Below, piece by piece: positions 1-10,346 of a stretch of DNA of 64,000 nt. The notes beneath the pieces are model-generated. The model saw nothing but the letters and a program-made list of their open reading frames with translations, was not told the origin of the DNA and did no database searches. This DNA is from Cladophialophora immunda. Its lineage: Eukaryota > Ascomycota > Eurotiomycetes > Chaetothyriales > Herpotrichiellaceae. A program made the translations under genes and the position numbers. How positions within the stretch are numbered: position 1 is the stretch's first letter; every line of letters begins with the position of its first letter. The stretch spans positions 1,364,001-1,428,000 of the forward strand of contig NW_015622541.1 of NCBI RefSeq assembly GCF_000835495.1, written 5' to 3'.

Positions 1-365
1 CTCTCCCGCCGGCGGCACCTAAGACCTTCGTCTTCACGGCCAACATCCTCAACGAAGGGCCCATTCCCGGAATGCTGACGCTGGGAACGGGCAAGATCGC
101 CTCGGCACACATGGTCGAGCTCGGGGACCAGCTCTTCAAAGACCAGAACATTCGATTCTTCTGGGTCGACGAGAGAAACGACGATGGAACCCCTATGTTC
201 ACCGGCCTCGGCGGCCAGGCTCACGCCGACCTCTTTGTGTCTCTGTCCGATCGGACAGCGGGTGATGTGCCGTGGCAGGTCACCTTTGTGGCGGGCAAGG
301 GATACGTGGAGTTTCCACACGAGGTCATTCTGCCTGCCGATAAGTCGAAGTATACCATTAAATAG
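1..365 (+). CDS. Short-chain dehydrogenase family protein, 3' end only
   Basis: The open frame enters from the left edge (first whole codon at base 3) and stops with TAG at 363-365, so only about 120 C-terminal residues are present. The motif PIPGMLTLGTGKIASAHMVE, followed by a GGQAHADLFVSL segment and a final WQVTFVAGKGYVEF, resembles the C-terminal half of fungal NAD(P)-dependent short-chain dehydrogenases. The Rossmann fold and Ser-Tyr-Lys catalytic residues would lie upstream, outside the window. Substrate cannot be inferred. The exon has normal CpA and TpG content, so RIP has not touched it. The family call rests on the C-terminus alone. Confidence 0.65.
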   Translation, partial: LPPAAPKTFVFTANILNEGPIPGMLTLGTGKIASAHMVELGDQLFKDQNIRFFWVDERNDDGTPMFTGLGGQAHADLFVSLSDRTAGDVPWQVTFVAGKGYVEFPHEVILPADKSKYTIK

Positions 366-735
366 TCGGGTCGGGAATTGCCAACACCGACGACAGCGTT
401 TGAATCTTGATATGACCGTTTGATAATATCCTTCGGGGCAGTCAGAGGGCATCTCTGTAGTACCCCGTAAGTCTTGTTCGATTCAATACATCGTACCGAA
501 GCATTATTCGTGACAATAAATGCTTCCGTTGTGTCAAGCTTTGAAGCCAAAGGCTTCGCTCCGACCGCACTCACCAGGACAGGCAAGAAAGTGAGCCTCC
601 TTAGCAACAAGATCCGTACAACTCATTTAATTCAGCGGGCTAATCTCCTCAACGTATATCGATTGCTTTCATAGTAGGCTAAGTGTCCTCGAACCCTGTC
701 TCAACCGAGTCACTCGACAGTAACTCTTTGACCAA
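366..735. other. Intergenic, convergent 3' ends
   Basis: This stretch lies between the 3' ends of the dehydrogenase (+) and the decarboxylase-like gene (-). The short frames here show no family signature, and I see no RNA gene or repeat. Confidence 0.5.
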
Positions 736-1329
736 CTATGCAGGTGCAGGTGCAGGTACAGGAGCATCAATCGAGTTCAGAATCACCGAAACGTAACTGT
801 AAAAGCCAACGTGATGGACGAACCCGACTGTCCCATCCTTCCCAAAATGCTGCACCAACTTGTCCCAGTGGGCCTGCGGTAGCGGTCCCGGTGTGTTCAT
901 CAAGTACGTCGCCGCATCGTATGCCACGCCGCAGCCCTCATTCAAATCTGCGGGTTTCGCGCCCTTAGACAGCTCCCCCACCTGCTCCCGCGAGAGGGTA
1001 CCTGCCTGCGTCGACGATGCTCCGTGGCTGTACAACGCGTATCCCGCCCTGAACTTGGATGCCACCGTCAGGACGACTGTGTCGCGCGCGTCCTGGGGCA
1101 GTCCGGTCAGCTTCGCCATGGCGCCGATCAGTTGCAGGAAGATGGGCGCGGCGGTCGGGTCGTGCAGGAAAAATGGGAAGGGCCCAATCAAGCCTCCCCG
1201 CGAGTCTTTGTAGATGAATTTCGAGCCGTTGGGTCCAAAGGCTGTTTGGACGAACTGCTGACATGTTTCCACCAGTGCCTGCTCGTCGGTTGGGCAGTCG
1301 GCTGGCGTCTTTGGCAGGAGGCGAGCCAT
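736..1329 (-). CDS. Carboxymuconolactone decarboxylase / AhpD-like family protein
   Basis: Predicted 197 residues, single exon. The N-terminal half carries GPFPFFLHDPTAAPIFLQL, and the helix following KLTGLPQDARDTVVL fits the all-helical CMD/AhpD-like fold. The C-terminal half has NEGCGVAYDAATYLM and GFYSYVSVILNSID, as in fungal CMD-family proteins. No CxxC of the AhpD peroxidase type is visible, so a redox role is not supported; an aromatic-acid or lactone-related role is only family knowledge. An in-frame ATG exists at 1440, but a TTTATAAA box at 1462-1469 would put transcription start near 1435, below that ATG. I therefore chose the ATG at 1329, which opens MARLLPKTPADCPT. The tail is Pro/Ala-rich (VPAPAPA). 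Confidence 0.75.
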   Translation of the reverse strand: MARLLPKTPADCPTDEQALVETCQQFVQTAFGPNGSKFIYKDSRGGLIGPFPFFLHDPTAAPIFLQLIGAMAKLTGLPQDARDTVVLTVASKFRAGYALYSHGASSTQAGTLSREQVGELSKGAKPADLNEGCGVAYDAATYLMNTPGPLPQAHWDKLVQHFGKDGTVGFVHHVGFYSYVSVILNSIDAPVPAPAPA

Positions 1330-1461
1330 GTGTATAGTTCGCGCTCTTCTGGGGATGTTGTGAAAAGTGACGTTGCCGACTCCAAAGATGCCGTAGGGCG
1401 AATTTTTGTTAAGAGAGCTACCTCGCGAGGTTCTCTTCAAAATCGTTTCTGCCTTTTTTGG

Positions 1462-1469
1462 TTTATAAA
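1462..1469 (-). promoter_or_regulatory. TATA-box candidate for the CMD-family gene
   Basis: TTTATAAA lies about 130 bp upstream of the chosen ATG at 1329 and only 22 bp upstream of the alternative ATG at 1440. The spacing favours the shorter protein. Confidence 0.35.
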
Positions 1470-2082
1470 GGGTGGATACGGCATCCTCATTGCCTCAGAA
1501 CGATCTTTACCTTGATTTAAACTGGAATAGCTACTAGGTCGTAGTTGACCTATCAAGTATGTCAGGCTACATAGTGCCACGGTCATTAACGTAGTAGGCG
1601 AGCACTACTACTCGTCGTGCCTCGGTAGGCAGTAGGTCATGACTTTGACGAGAGCAAAAGGGATGCGAATGAAGAGCCTCCAGACCCGGAAACTCCATGG
1701 AATTTTCGTCATCTGATTTGCGGACTGTTGGGCCCATGTCCAAGAGAGCCGATTCGCATCGGGAGTCGGCGGCTTTCGGCAGGCCTCGCCCAGAACTTGG
1801 ACCACATTCAGGGCACAGACTCGCCTTCTCACACGCGAGAGGACTACCACCTAGCTCTATACTACTAATGAATGAAGTGGTTACAGTGCAAATTGATAAT
1901 TTCTGGTTGTGCACTGCGAGGCCAGAGATACGTCACGGCGGCAGCGATCCCGAATACTTGTGCTGAATAATAGTCCTACTTACCACGGTACCGAGTGTAC
2001 CTGATGATATATATAGGTAGGTGCGGCGGCTGTTAGGACGTGATATGCCATCCTTGATCACACGAAAAGTCAGTCACCGTCA
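1470..2082. other. Divergent promoter region
   Basis: This region separates the CMD-family gene (-) from the NmrA-like gene (+). An ATATATATA tract at 2007-2015, about 70 bp before the ATG at 2083, is a plausible TATA element for the latter. Short frames between 1567 and 1966 on both strands show no family features. Confidence 0.4.
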
Positions 2083-3163
2083 ATGGCAAGCACGAGGGTG
2101 GGATTGCTGGGCGCGACCGGCGAGACAGGGAGTTCCATCCTTGAGGGACTGGTTGCAGATGGAAGTTTTGTAAGACATGCACTCTTGCCTCCCTACCTCT
2201 CTATCTTTACCCATAGTAGTGGCAGCTGCTGGACTGACTCACTGGCAGGAAATTGTGGCTCTGACTAGACCAGATTCCTTGTCCAAACCGGCCAATGTCG
2301 CTCTCCGCTCCCGAGGTATCCAACTGCGTGCTCTAAACATGGACTCATCCGAGGATACTCTTGTCGACGTGCTCAGGGACATCGACATTCTCATCTCCAC
2401 CATCGGACCACGAGCCCAGTTGGCACAGATTCCTCTGGTCGGCGCTGCGAAGAAGGCTGGTGTCAAACGCTTCATCCCGTGCGGTTTCACGCTCGTCATG
2501 CCAGTCGGGGTCCATCGATCCAGGGACGAGAAGGAGGTTGTGTACAACCTGGTGAAGCGCCTCCATCTTCCCTACACCATCATCGACGTCGGATATTGGT
2601 ACCAGGCCTCTTTTCCCGAGCTGCCGTCCGGAAAGATCGACTACGCCGTCAGCTTTTCGCAACGCGGCATTCCGGGCGACGGCAACGTATTTTCCGCCCT
2701 GACCGATGTCCGAGACATTGGCAAATACGTGGCGTGCATCATCCGCGACGAGCGGACCCTCAACAAGATGGTCTTTGTCTACAACGAACTGTGGACCTCG
2801 AACCAGATTTATGACTTGCTCGAGAAATTGTCGGGCGAGACGATTCAGCGCAAATACTCTCCCACCGAGGAATATGAGCGACAGTTGGCCGACGCCGACG
2901 TCAAGCTGAACCAAAACCCGGATGATTTCGTGGCGCGAGCGCAGAAGGTCGGCGCGCAATACGCACTCTCTTGGGGCATCCGTGGCGAGAACACTCCCGA
3001 GTTCGCCAAGTACCTCGGATATCTCGACGGCAAGAGCCTCTATCCGGATCTCAAGTTCACCTCGTACCAGATTTACCTGGAAGAGGTCGTCAGTGGCAAA
3101 GCACGAGCCGTCTACCCCGAGTTGCAGTCTCTGCTCAGGAAAGTCGGCAAGGAGAGTTCGTGA
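2083..3163 (+). CDS. NmrA-like / isoflavone-reductase-like NAD(P)-binding protein
   Basis: Two exons, 2083-2169 and 2249-3163, with a 79-bp phase-0 intron (GTAAGA donor, CTGAC branch-like motif, CAG acceptor); predicted 333 residues. The N-terminus has the Rossmann signature GLLGATGETG (residues 7-16), with bases added by splicing giving the next strand EIVALTRP. Then follow DILISTIGP, the KRFIPCGF segment (family pattern K-RF-PS-F) and DVGYWYQ before the substrate domain. The family includes atypical short-chain reductases that reduce phenolic ethers or ketones, and NmrA-like redox sensors. Length matches plant and fungal isoflavone-reductase relatives. The start is set by the glycine motif and by an upstream TATA-like tract. 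The regulator 0.9 kb downstream on the same strand might control it, which is inference. Confidence 0.85.
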
Positions 3164-4094
3164 GAAAAACTCTGATCGGGTTCATTGATGGAGTGGTATA
3201 ATGTAACAACTAAATACTTGAATCAAAACGTCAGGGCGTAGCGGAAAACTGACCAAGTAGAGCTGTGATTGCTGGCAGTGTCAGGACTATATAATGACGG
3301 TCAGGGAAGGTTCTCCGACGGCCTTCGGCTAAAGGCTAGTGAGGCCTCGGAACGGCGCTAGTAGGCCTTTATAAATTACCTACAAGTAGGTACTCTTAGG
3401 CATCTCGGTATAGTTAGACGGTCCCTAGGACCTAGTAGAATTCGCTATGTTCCTCCATTGAGTCATAGAGCCACACCGATTGCGTCACGTGGTTAGACTA
3501 GGCCTACTTGGGTTTAGCTCCCAGGCATCCCCTTCTACACCTATTGGGTGCCTATGACACCAACTCTCCCTTTTAGACAGACCACTGTGCTACACTGTGC
3601 TATGACAGCCATTGAAGCTTGTATTCCCTAGGCTCCCAACAGGTTAGCTGGATCAGGTCATTCGGTGTATGCTCGGAAACTCTGTGCAGGGCAGGAGCGA
3701 CCGTCTCGACTCCCACGACTCCTTCGATTGCCTCAAACCCCTGCCATCTCCGCAGTAACTTTTCCCCGCTTTCCCCAGCACTGAGCAGAAGAGTCGCCTG
3801 TCACGACCTGTTCCGTGCCGAGGATTCTCGACTCTTTACAACTATTCCTCTCTTCTGCAGCCCTTTCTGCCTCAACCTCGTCCTCCTTCACAGCTTCAAC
3901 CCAAAATCTTCTCCTTCATCCTCATCATGCCACTCCTCACCTACCCTCGACAGTATATCCGGTGATCTCATCTTTCCACCGCCGCTGGAAGCAGTCAGTT
4001 TTCATCTTCTGATATGCCTTCAAGTGTTTGACGAGTAGCTCCAAGTGACTGACTGCTCTTCTACGCCTTGTATGAAGGCTGAGCTCATTCTTCC
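3164..4094. other. Intergenic / 5' leader of the Zn2Cys6 gene
   Basis: A 0.9-kb gap. The part from about 3300 to 3530 is rich in TAGG/CCTA words and may be an old repeat remnant, but I found no partner copy in this window. The 3600-4090 part is pyrimidine-rich (many CTC/TTC runs), as in fungal promoters and leaders. An open frame at 3619-4038 has no recognisable protein features. Confidence 0.4.
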
Positions 4095-6607
4095 ATGGCA
4101 ACGTCGACAGATCCTCAGCCTCAAGGCCAAGCCAACCCATTCAAGCGACGCCGCCAGAACCCCGTCTCTTGTCAGTTCTGCCGGGAGAAGAAGCTCAAGT
4201 GCGACCGGCAGAGCCCATGCTCGAATTGCTTCTACAGAGGCCTCTCCTGTGGCAACGAGCCGAAACCCCAACCCAGAAGCGCATCCGACGTCGTGGACAA
4301 CACGATCATCTTGGAGCGGCTGAAGCGTCTGGAGAGCACATTCCTCAGTCTAGAGACCCGTCTCCATTCTCGCGACGACCTTGACCGCGTCGCTCGACCC
4401 GAAGTTCTTCAAGGGTCTGCTGGCGTGTGGCCATGGCCATCCTCCGCGAAGCCAGCTGCGTTCGCCACCCAAGATGGTCCGGACAGGCACAAGGACATGC
4501 ATTTCTACCCGACACCAGCATCAGAATACGCCGAGGCCGTGCAGAATCTTGAAGGAACCGGCTTGCGACGTGATCCCTGGCTTCCCATGGGCGCACTCGA
4601 TGTCGAAGTCAGAGTGGCTACCGCTCAACACATTGCTTTGCTCAACTCCGACCCCGCCTTACGAGAGCTGCTGGTCAAGAAGGCGACCATCACCTGCGCA
4701 CTGCCCGACAAAGCCGAAGCCGTTCTTCTCCTCGACTACTACAAGGACTATCTCGATGGTCTCCAACCTATCCTACACATACCCACTGTACACGAACACC
4801 TGGACCAATGCTATACTGACATCTCACAAGGCCAGCAAGCAAATCCGAGTATTCTCATGCTGCTGTTGAGCATATTCGCGAGCGCCTCAGCCATGATGTC
4901 GCACCATCAAGGAGAGGAGACCTCGCCAATCTCCCAATCGGATGCGACTCATCTGTCAACGTACTGGACCGGCTGTGCCTTGAACTTGATGAGGTACCAC
5001 CATAACAGGTCCTGTGACATGGTCGAAGTGATCCAAGCGACCATTCTATTGTCCTATCTGCTTCTCGAAGTCGAGGGTTTCTCTCACCGTGTTCATTCCT
5101 ACTTCACCATTAACGTCTTTAGAGCACGCGATCTGTCCCTCCACAAAATCGATGCTCCGGGATCCTGGGCACCTCGAAGCGCAGTTGATATGGAAATCAA
5201 GCGCAGAATTTGGTGGAATGTGGTAACAACAGACTGGTCGGTGATCTCTTCCCTCTCCGTCGTTTAATTTCTCTGACAAACATTCCAAGGGTTCTTTCGC
5301 TTTCCGGAGGACCGCAAGAGGGCACGTATTCGGTGCATCCACGACAGATGGCGGTCAACGTCCCTCGGAATATCGACAACAAAGACATGATTCACGGCAG
5401 TTCGCTGATAGACCGTCCTCCCTCCGAGCCGACAACCATGTCCTACCATCTACAGCGCATTAAACTCGCAAGTCTTTGTCGCGAGGTCGTCGACCTTATT
5501 CCCATATCTGTGCACGACATCTCGCCCATCGATTACCAACAAGTGATCGCGCTGGACCAGCGTTTCGGTGCTTTCCTACAAGAGCTACCGATATTTCTCC
5601 GGAACGACAAACAAAGCATCCAACAAAGCGAGCACGTCGTCGCTCGATATCCACAGTTACGAATACAACGTCAAGCTCTGTCAATGCTAGCGAAGACCAG
5701 GCGTTGCAAACTGCACCAGCCTTTCCTCATTCGAGGGTCGGTGGACTCGCGTTACGCGTACTCTCGCACCATATCTCTTAAGGCAGCCCGAGCGGTACTC
5801 GAGGAAAGGTCACGGATCGAAGCAGCCGACAATTTGAATCATGTCGTCGACCGTCACCAGCTCAACAACGGCTATCTGATATACCATACATTCATGGCCA
5901 CCATCGTCCTCGTCATGGATCTGTGCTTCAACCAAAAACCGTCCCCCAACAACAGCAGCAGTCACAGTTTCGACGACGAAGACGACGAGACCAGGGTCAC
6001 CAAAGCCGAAGTCATGAAAGCCTGCCGCAGTCTCCATCAAGATCAGAGTGCGCCGGGCTTGGGCGTCGCGTATCTCGCATCGCTCATGGACGTATTGAGA
6101 AAGTACCAGATCAGACTACGTCCGCCGAGCAACGAGCGTGGTAAGAACAAAGCACCAGTTCAGCCCAACACCAACGTCGTCCCTCACCAGATGACCACCT
6201 CTTTCGCTCAATTGCCGTTCACGCCCGGCTCAAACTCGGCGGCCCCTGACTTGACACTATCGACAACAGCCCCAGTTCGGCCCATCGTCCGACCGCTCCG
6301 ACGACCCGTAACAAACGGCACTCCCGGCGACCAACCTCCCAACACCAGCAGCGTAGGAGGCGGCGACGACTCCTTCACCCAACTCAACCTCAACCTGGGA
6401 TCGTCCGCCAATAACGGGCCTTATTCGTTCGGTGGTGGCGATCAATGGCCCGCCACCGGATCCGTTGCCCCTGGGCTCGCGCAACCGCTGCAGGCGTGGT
6501 TGGTCGACTTTGAAGACATCTGGAACGACTATGTCGAGCTGGGCCCAGAACTCGAGAGACCATATTGGGACAGTCTTTTTTCGGACTTGGGCCCGGGGAT
6601 GGCGTGA
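4095..6607 (+). CDS. Zn(II)2Cys6 fungal-specific transcription factor
   Basis: Predicted 819 residues in two exons, 4095-5236 and 5290-6607. The zinc cluster is C26-x2-C29-x6-C36-x5-C42-x2-C45-x6-C52, preceded by a basic FKRRRQ stretch and followed by a short coiled-coil-like linker (ILERLKRLESTFLSLETRL). The middle carries the fungal transcription factor domain, with IKRRIWWNVV and then LSLSGGPQEGTY. The C-terminus is low complexity (Asn/Ser/Gly/Pro-rich) and ends in an acidic, aromatic tail with DFEDIWNDY, a possible activation region. The intron is placed at 5237-5289 (53 bp, donor GTCGGT, TCTGAC branch-like motif, AAG acceptor) because this alone keeps the frame and restores TDW-VLSLSGG; the donor is weak, so the exact junction is tentative. 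Target genes are unknown. Confidence 0.85.
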
Positions 6608-7455
6608 ACAAAACCTCATTTTCAAGTACTATGTAAGATGTGTGTAGGTAGTGGCTTATATGCAAAAACCAGAGCTGTGTGATGTATGACGACGACAAAG
6701 AGGGAGAGTGACAGACCGGAAGAATGATCTAAAGAACCAAGAACACCTACGGAAAATGACTGAAATCACCTATGTTGTGGTAGTATCCATCCCATGCCAG
6801 TTGACGGTGCCAGTCCACCAAGAGACTATTAATAACAACAAAAGAGCAACCTCTGCCTGCTTCGTTCGCGTCGGAGAACGAAAACGGGCAAGTAAGATCC
6901 TTTATCCCATTCAAAGTGACTCGCTGCTTTGATACGAGGGTGGTAGGTATTCATAAACTTCCCTTCCTACCTTTAACAGACAAGAGATTGAAAGGCTCTC
7001 TTTATGCTTGCTGAAAGCGACCCAAGAATAAATTCCTTGTCGGGTGAAAAGAAAATTAGTATCTCTTAGAGTAGTATTTCCCGTCGAAAACCAAGAAGAA
7101 TAGAAGAAACGAAAAGAAATGATGAGGGATGATGATGATCATGAGGAGGGGGGGCGTAGCTAGGGTAAAAGATGACGCAAAAATATTTGGTTTTCGTTTT
7201 CTCTCCTTTCTCATTCTAAACATAATAAAGTAAACCAAAGGCCAGCCTCGCTGAGACGCTCCCACCGCGCCGCTTCGGGCCAGGCAGATCTTTACTCCAA
7301 AGGCCACGAGGTCAAAGGGCCACGGGGGAAGTAGCAGTACGAAGCAGAAGCAGCAGCATGAGATAGACGAGTGCCAGTGATGTCAACCTTGGCCAAGTGT
7401 GGATTGTAGTAGCTGACGGATTATGGGCTTCACGTCGCCTGTACCGGACTTCAGT
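6608..7455. other. Intergenic, no gene seen
   Basis: This is 0.85 kb between the regulator and the dead GMC gene (convergent 3' ends). It contains purine-rich tracts (about 7090-7160 and 7320-7370) and no convincing coding frame. CpA and TpG are still present, so this side of the boundary is not heavily RIP-mutated. Confidence 0.4.
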
Positions 7456-8149
7456 TTAGATCGAGTAAGAGAGACCTAAGTCTTCTGCAATGATAGACGC
7501 AGCCTTGTGGCCTACCGTAAGCGTAGTGGCATACGTGTTGGCGGATACATTGGACGGACAAATTGACAGATCTATGTAAGATTTGATCAGTTTGCAGCAC
7601 AATCCAACTATAAGGGAATACTCACCAACGACCTTCAACCCCTGGACTCCAAAGACATTCAATCTCTGGTCCACCACGCCTCCTTACTCTCTTAGCTTCA
7701 TAGCGCATGTTCCCATGCTGTACTATGTGGTACTAACGTTACGCCTGATAAATAGCTTAATAGCCTAGTCATCGCTCTTAGAATATTCGATTAGCACGGG
7801 ATAACCGCTCTTCCGGTCTTGGTCGTCCACGAAACCAAATCCGACCTTAGACTTATTAGGGAAGACTTAATGTCCGACTTCTAGAGCGCTACGATAGTAG
7901 CTTATCCTTCGTGCGATCTCCCTCTACTTCTTGTACCCTTAGACGAGTTTCTGGACATCGGCTAGATAGGTTAGGAAGCCCAAATTAAACTCGGGTAGAT
8001 CCGAGACCATAGGCCCGGTAATGTATATCGATCTACGTAAGTAGGGGTATAGCGTATAAGGTCCTAGGTGTCACGGCCTAGCTGACCACATATAGGATAT
8101 CCGTATAAGGCTCCCATACGAGGCTAGCTACCCCGTACAAGACTAGGCG
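7456..8149 (-). pseudogene. GMC oxidoreductase (alcohol-oxidase-like), C-terminal part, RIP-inactivated
   Basis: The last exons read like the GMC C-terminal domain: GGVVDQRLNVFGVQGLKVV, then after a 54-bp intron (7572-7625, phase 1) DLSICPSNVSANTYATTL and HKAASIIAEDLG. Upstream the same frame continues through STT*YSMGTCAM (the family's WHSxGTCAM-like motif), LIEYSKSDD, a REIARR helix and GPYTLYPYLRRSIYITGP at about 8064. Six in-frame stops (after KLV, YKK, GH, DD, TT and RE) are TAA or TAG, each explained by CAA, CAG or TGG changed by CpA-to-TpA or TpG-to-TpA. Beyond about 8070 the reading fades, and the gene is cut at 8149/8150 by element E. The FAD-binding N-terminus was not found across the island. 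Its arrangement matches alcohol-oxidase-type GMC enzymes; substrate is unknown. Confidence 0.75.
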
Positions 8150-8154
8150 CGTAA
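8150..8154. repeat. Target-site duplication CGTAA of element E (left)
   Basis: CGTAA directly precedes the left LTR of E and is matched by CGTAA at 39725-39729 directly after its right LTR. This fixes the outermost insertion of the island. Confidence 0.8.
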
Positions 8155-8548
8155 TGTCAGAGCTACTTCCTATGTAGCCTAAACTAGTTAGACTCCTCAG
8201 TCATAGATCCTTAATTACATAAGCTAGGCCTAGTAGGTGTAAGATATAAGTAGTTAAGTAACTAAAGAATAGTATAGTAAAGTAAGTATTATAAATTAGC
8301 TACGAGAGAGTATAACTATAAAAGAGTAATAAGCGTAACTATATACTTATAAGATCCGTCCTAAATAGGTAACTAAGGATAGTATATTAGTATATTAATA
8401 TATTATACTTTCTTCTTTAGAAGTTACGTACTCTATATAATCTTAGCCTTATTTCTTATATATATACTCCTCTATTAGACTACTCCTTCTTAGTAGACCT
8501 TCTCTTAAGTATCCTATCCTTAGATTATATATAAAGCTATCTCTAATA
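8155..8548. repeat. Left LTR of element E
   Basis: It begins TGTCAGAG and ends CTCTAATA (from ...TAACA by RIP). It is alignable to 39306-39724 through shared stretches such as GATCCTTAATTA and AAAGTAAGTATTATAAATTAG. Confidence 0.75.
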
Positions 8549-8575
8549 CTATCTCTCTCTTAATCTATTTATTAT

Positions 8576-8580
8576 CCTTA
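8576..8580. repeat. Target-site duplication CCTTA of element D (left)
   Basis: CCTTA precedes the left LTR of D and recurs at 38701-38705 right after its right LTR. Confidence 0.8.
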
Positions 8581-8813
8581 TATCACGAACAGGACCGGAG
8601 GGTCGGGCACAATCAAGATCGCGCCAAGCCAGACCGCGCTAAGCCACTTTAGGCCGCACACAGTCCGCATGAGAAAAGTATACTTCTCGCATCTGAGAAG
8701 CATCCTCTCCTTATACTATAAGTTTATGTTACTATAGGTATAGAAGGATACTTATTACTACGGAATCTACCTATCGCTAAGTACTACCTATCTTTAATAA
8801 GGTATCCTTAATA
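8581..8813 (+). repeat. 5' LTR of chromovirus D
   Basis: It starts TATCACGAAC (ancestral TGTCAC) and ends CCTTAATA (ancestral TTGACA). Near-identical copies lie at 38468-38700 and 59541-59774. After it, TAGTATCCCTTAAGATC may be the tRNA primer site (ancestral TGGTATCC), an inference from the first triplet only. Confidence 0.8.
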
Positions 8814-10068
8814 TTCTTATAGTATCCCTTAAGATCAGACGGACTAGCGATAAAAAAGGGGGCTTAATAGCTCCTTATATATAATCTACGGGCAAATTAA
8901 GCGCGATCCTAAAATAGTAGTAATAAGGTTAAAATAACTAAGATCTTATCGAAGACTAGAAAGAGGACTAATATTATCCTTAGCGAGAAGTAAGCGACTT
9001 ATACGCGGGCCTTAATACTCTCGAGATAGAAGAGGCGGAACTAATAACCTAATATAAAGAGACTAAGAGAAAAGTCGCTAATAAACGCTAAAGGGAAGAA
9101 CTTAGAGTAATAGAGGATAAGCTTAAAGGAAGAGAATCTACTTAGTTTATGGAAGTCGTAGGTATAACGCTACTAAGTTATAAGTAATCTCTAAGCTCTT
9201 TAATCTTAGAAGACTCTAATATTTCAAAATATATTAAGCTCATACTATTACTAAGGTTCGATAGGAAGTCGACTAAGGGCCTCTAGAGGTACGACCTTAG
9301 ATAGAAAAAACTCTTCTAGATACTCCTAGAAGTCACTAAGGATAAGTATACGTAACGTATATTACTCGTAATAACCTTCTTAGATAATAGAGTGGATAAC
9401 GTATAGGTACGCCTATATATCAAATTCTAAACTTAGGATAACTATATTATATTCCTTAAAAGCGTTATTATAGATCCTATAACTCGTAAGAGTAAAGTAC
9501 TTATTAAACTAATGTCGACTAAGTAACGGCCGAATTAGTTAGTGAGGGATTTACTACGCTATATTAAGAACATTAAGATAGATATTCTACCTATAATAGA
9601 GGATAAATAGATAGTATAGGTACTACTAAACGCGCTCTCGCCTAAGATTTACGCGCTTATTATATATGAAAATAAAGAAATTACATTAAGAGAATAGATC
9701 TTCGCCTTAGCCTAACGGTATAAGGACGTTATTAAGTAAAAGGTATAAGTTATATATTAGGATAAGTTATAAACGCATACTAGTACTAATACGTATATAA
9801 CCCGTACGATATATATAAATAAGTCGCGTAAGAGAGGATAATAAAGTGAAGAAAGGAAGGACGCTCTAAAGAGGGATACTTTATCCTTCCTTAGTAAATA
9901 CTTTAACTATAGTAAAAGAGGGTATAAGGCTAATTAGTATAGATTAAAGCCTTATAAGTAAGATATAAGCGTAAAGGATATACTAAAAAACTAAAGTATA
10001 GCGTAAAGAGTACCGCTATCGCGCTAGACTTACTAGATACTAACCCTAATAGAGAGATAAAGTACTAC
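8814..10068 (+). pseudogene. Chromovirus D gag relic with decayed CCHC zinc knuckle
   Basis: This is the internal region between the 5' LTR of D and the insertion of A. At 9899-9943 the codons read YFNYSKRGYKAN*YR. Reversing C-to-T and G-to-A changes gives the retroviral-type pattern C-x2-C-x4-H-x4-C, so this is the nucleocapsid end of gag. Many TAA/TAG stops interrupt the frame. The nucleic-acid-binding role is family knowledge. Confidence 0.65.
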
Positions 10069-10346
10069 TGTAATGGGAAAGGTTTAGAGAGGACCTGAGA
10101 TGCAAGGTGGGCGAGTAAGGTGATTGGTCAACTTTTAGCTATACATTATATAGGCAAACGTTACTAATCTCTGATTGGTCAGTTCGAGGGTACCACTTTA
10201 GCTTAGTAATCTTTTCTTTTATGATTCGCCTAGGTAGATAGAAAAACAATAAGATAATCAATCAACTACTTGACAAGATGTAAACGCGCCTATTACCTAC
10301 CGCCGTACGAGTTAGCGCCTATAGCTAGAAGCCTCGCCCTAGTTCA
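10069..10346 (+). repeat. 5' LTR of element A
   Basis: 278 bp, TGTAATGGGAAAGG to CCCTAGTTCA. Immediately downstream TTAGTGCCTCCGATAAG (10347 on) is a candidate primer-binding site whose TAG was probably TGG, the complement of a tRNA 3' CCA. Differences from the unmutated copy at 40648-40932 are largely TG-to-TA and CA-to-TA. Confidence 0.85.

Noticed and set aside
221..610. 129-codon minus-strand frame over the dehydrogenase end
   Set aside because: It overlaps the well-supported plus-strand dehydrogenase end and shows no family motif.
3619..4038. 139-codon plus-strand frame before the Zn2Cys6 gene
   Set aside because: Ser/Leu/Phe-rich reading of a pyrimidine-rich promoter and leader, with no domain features.
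7583..7768. 61-codon plus-strand frame
   Set aside because: It is antisense to the GMC pseudogene, whose motifs account for the region.
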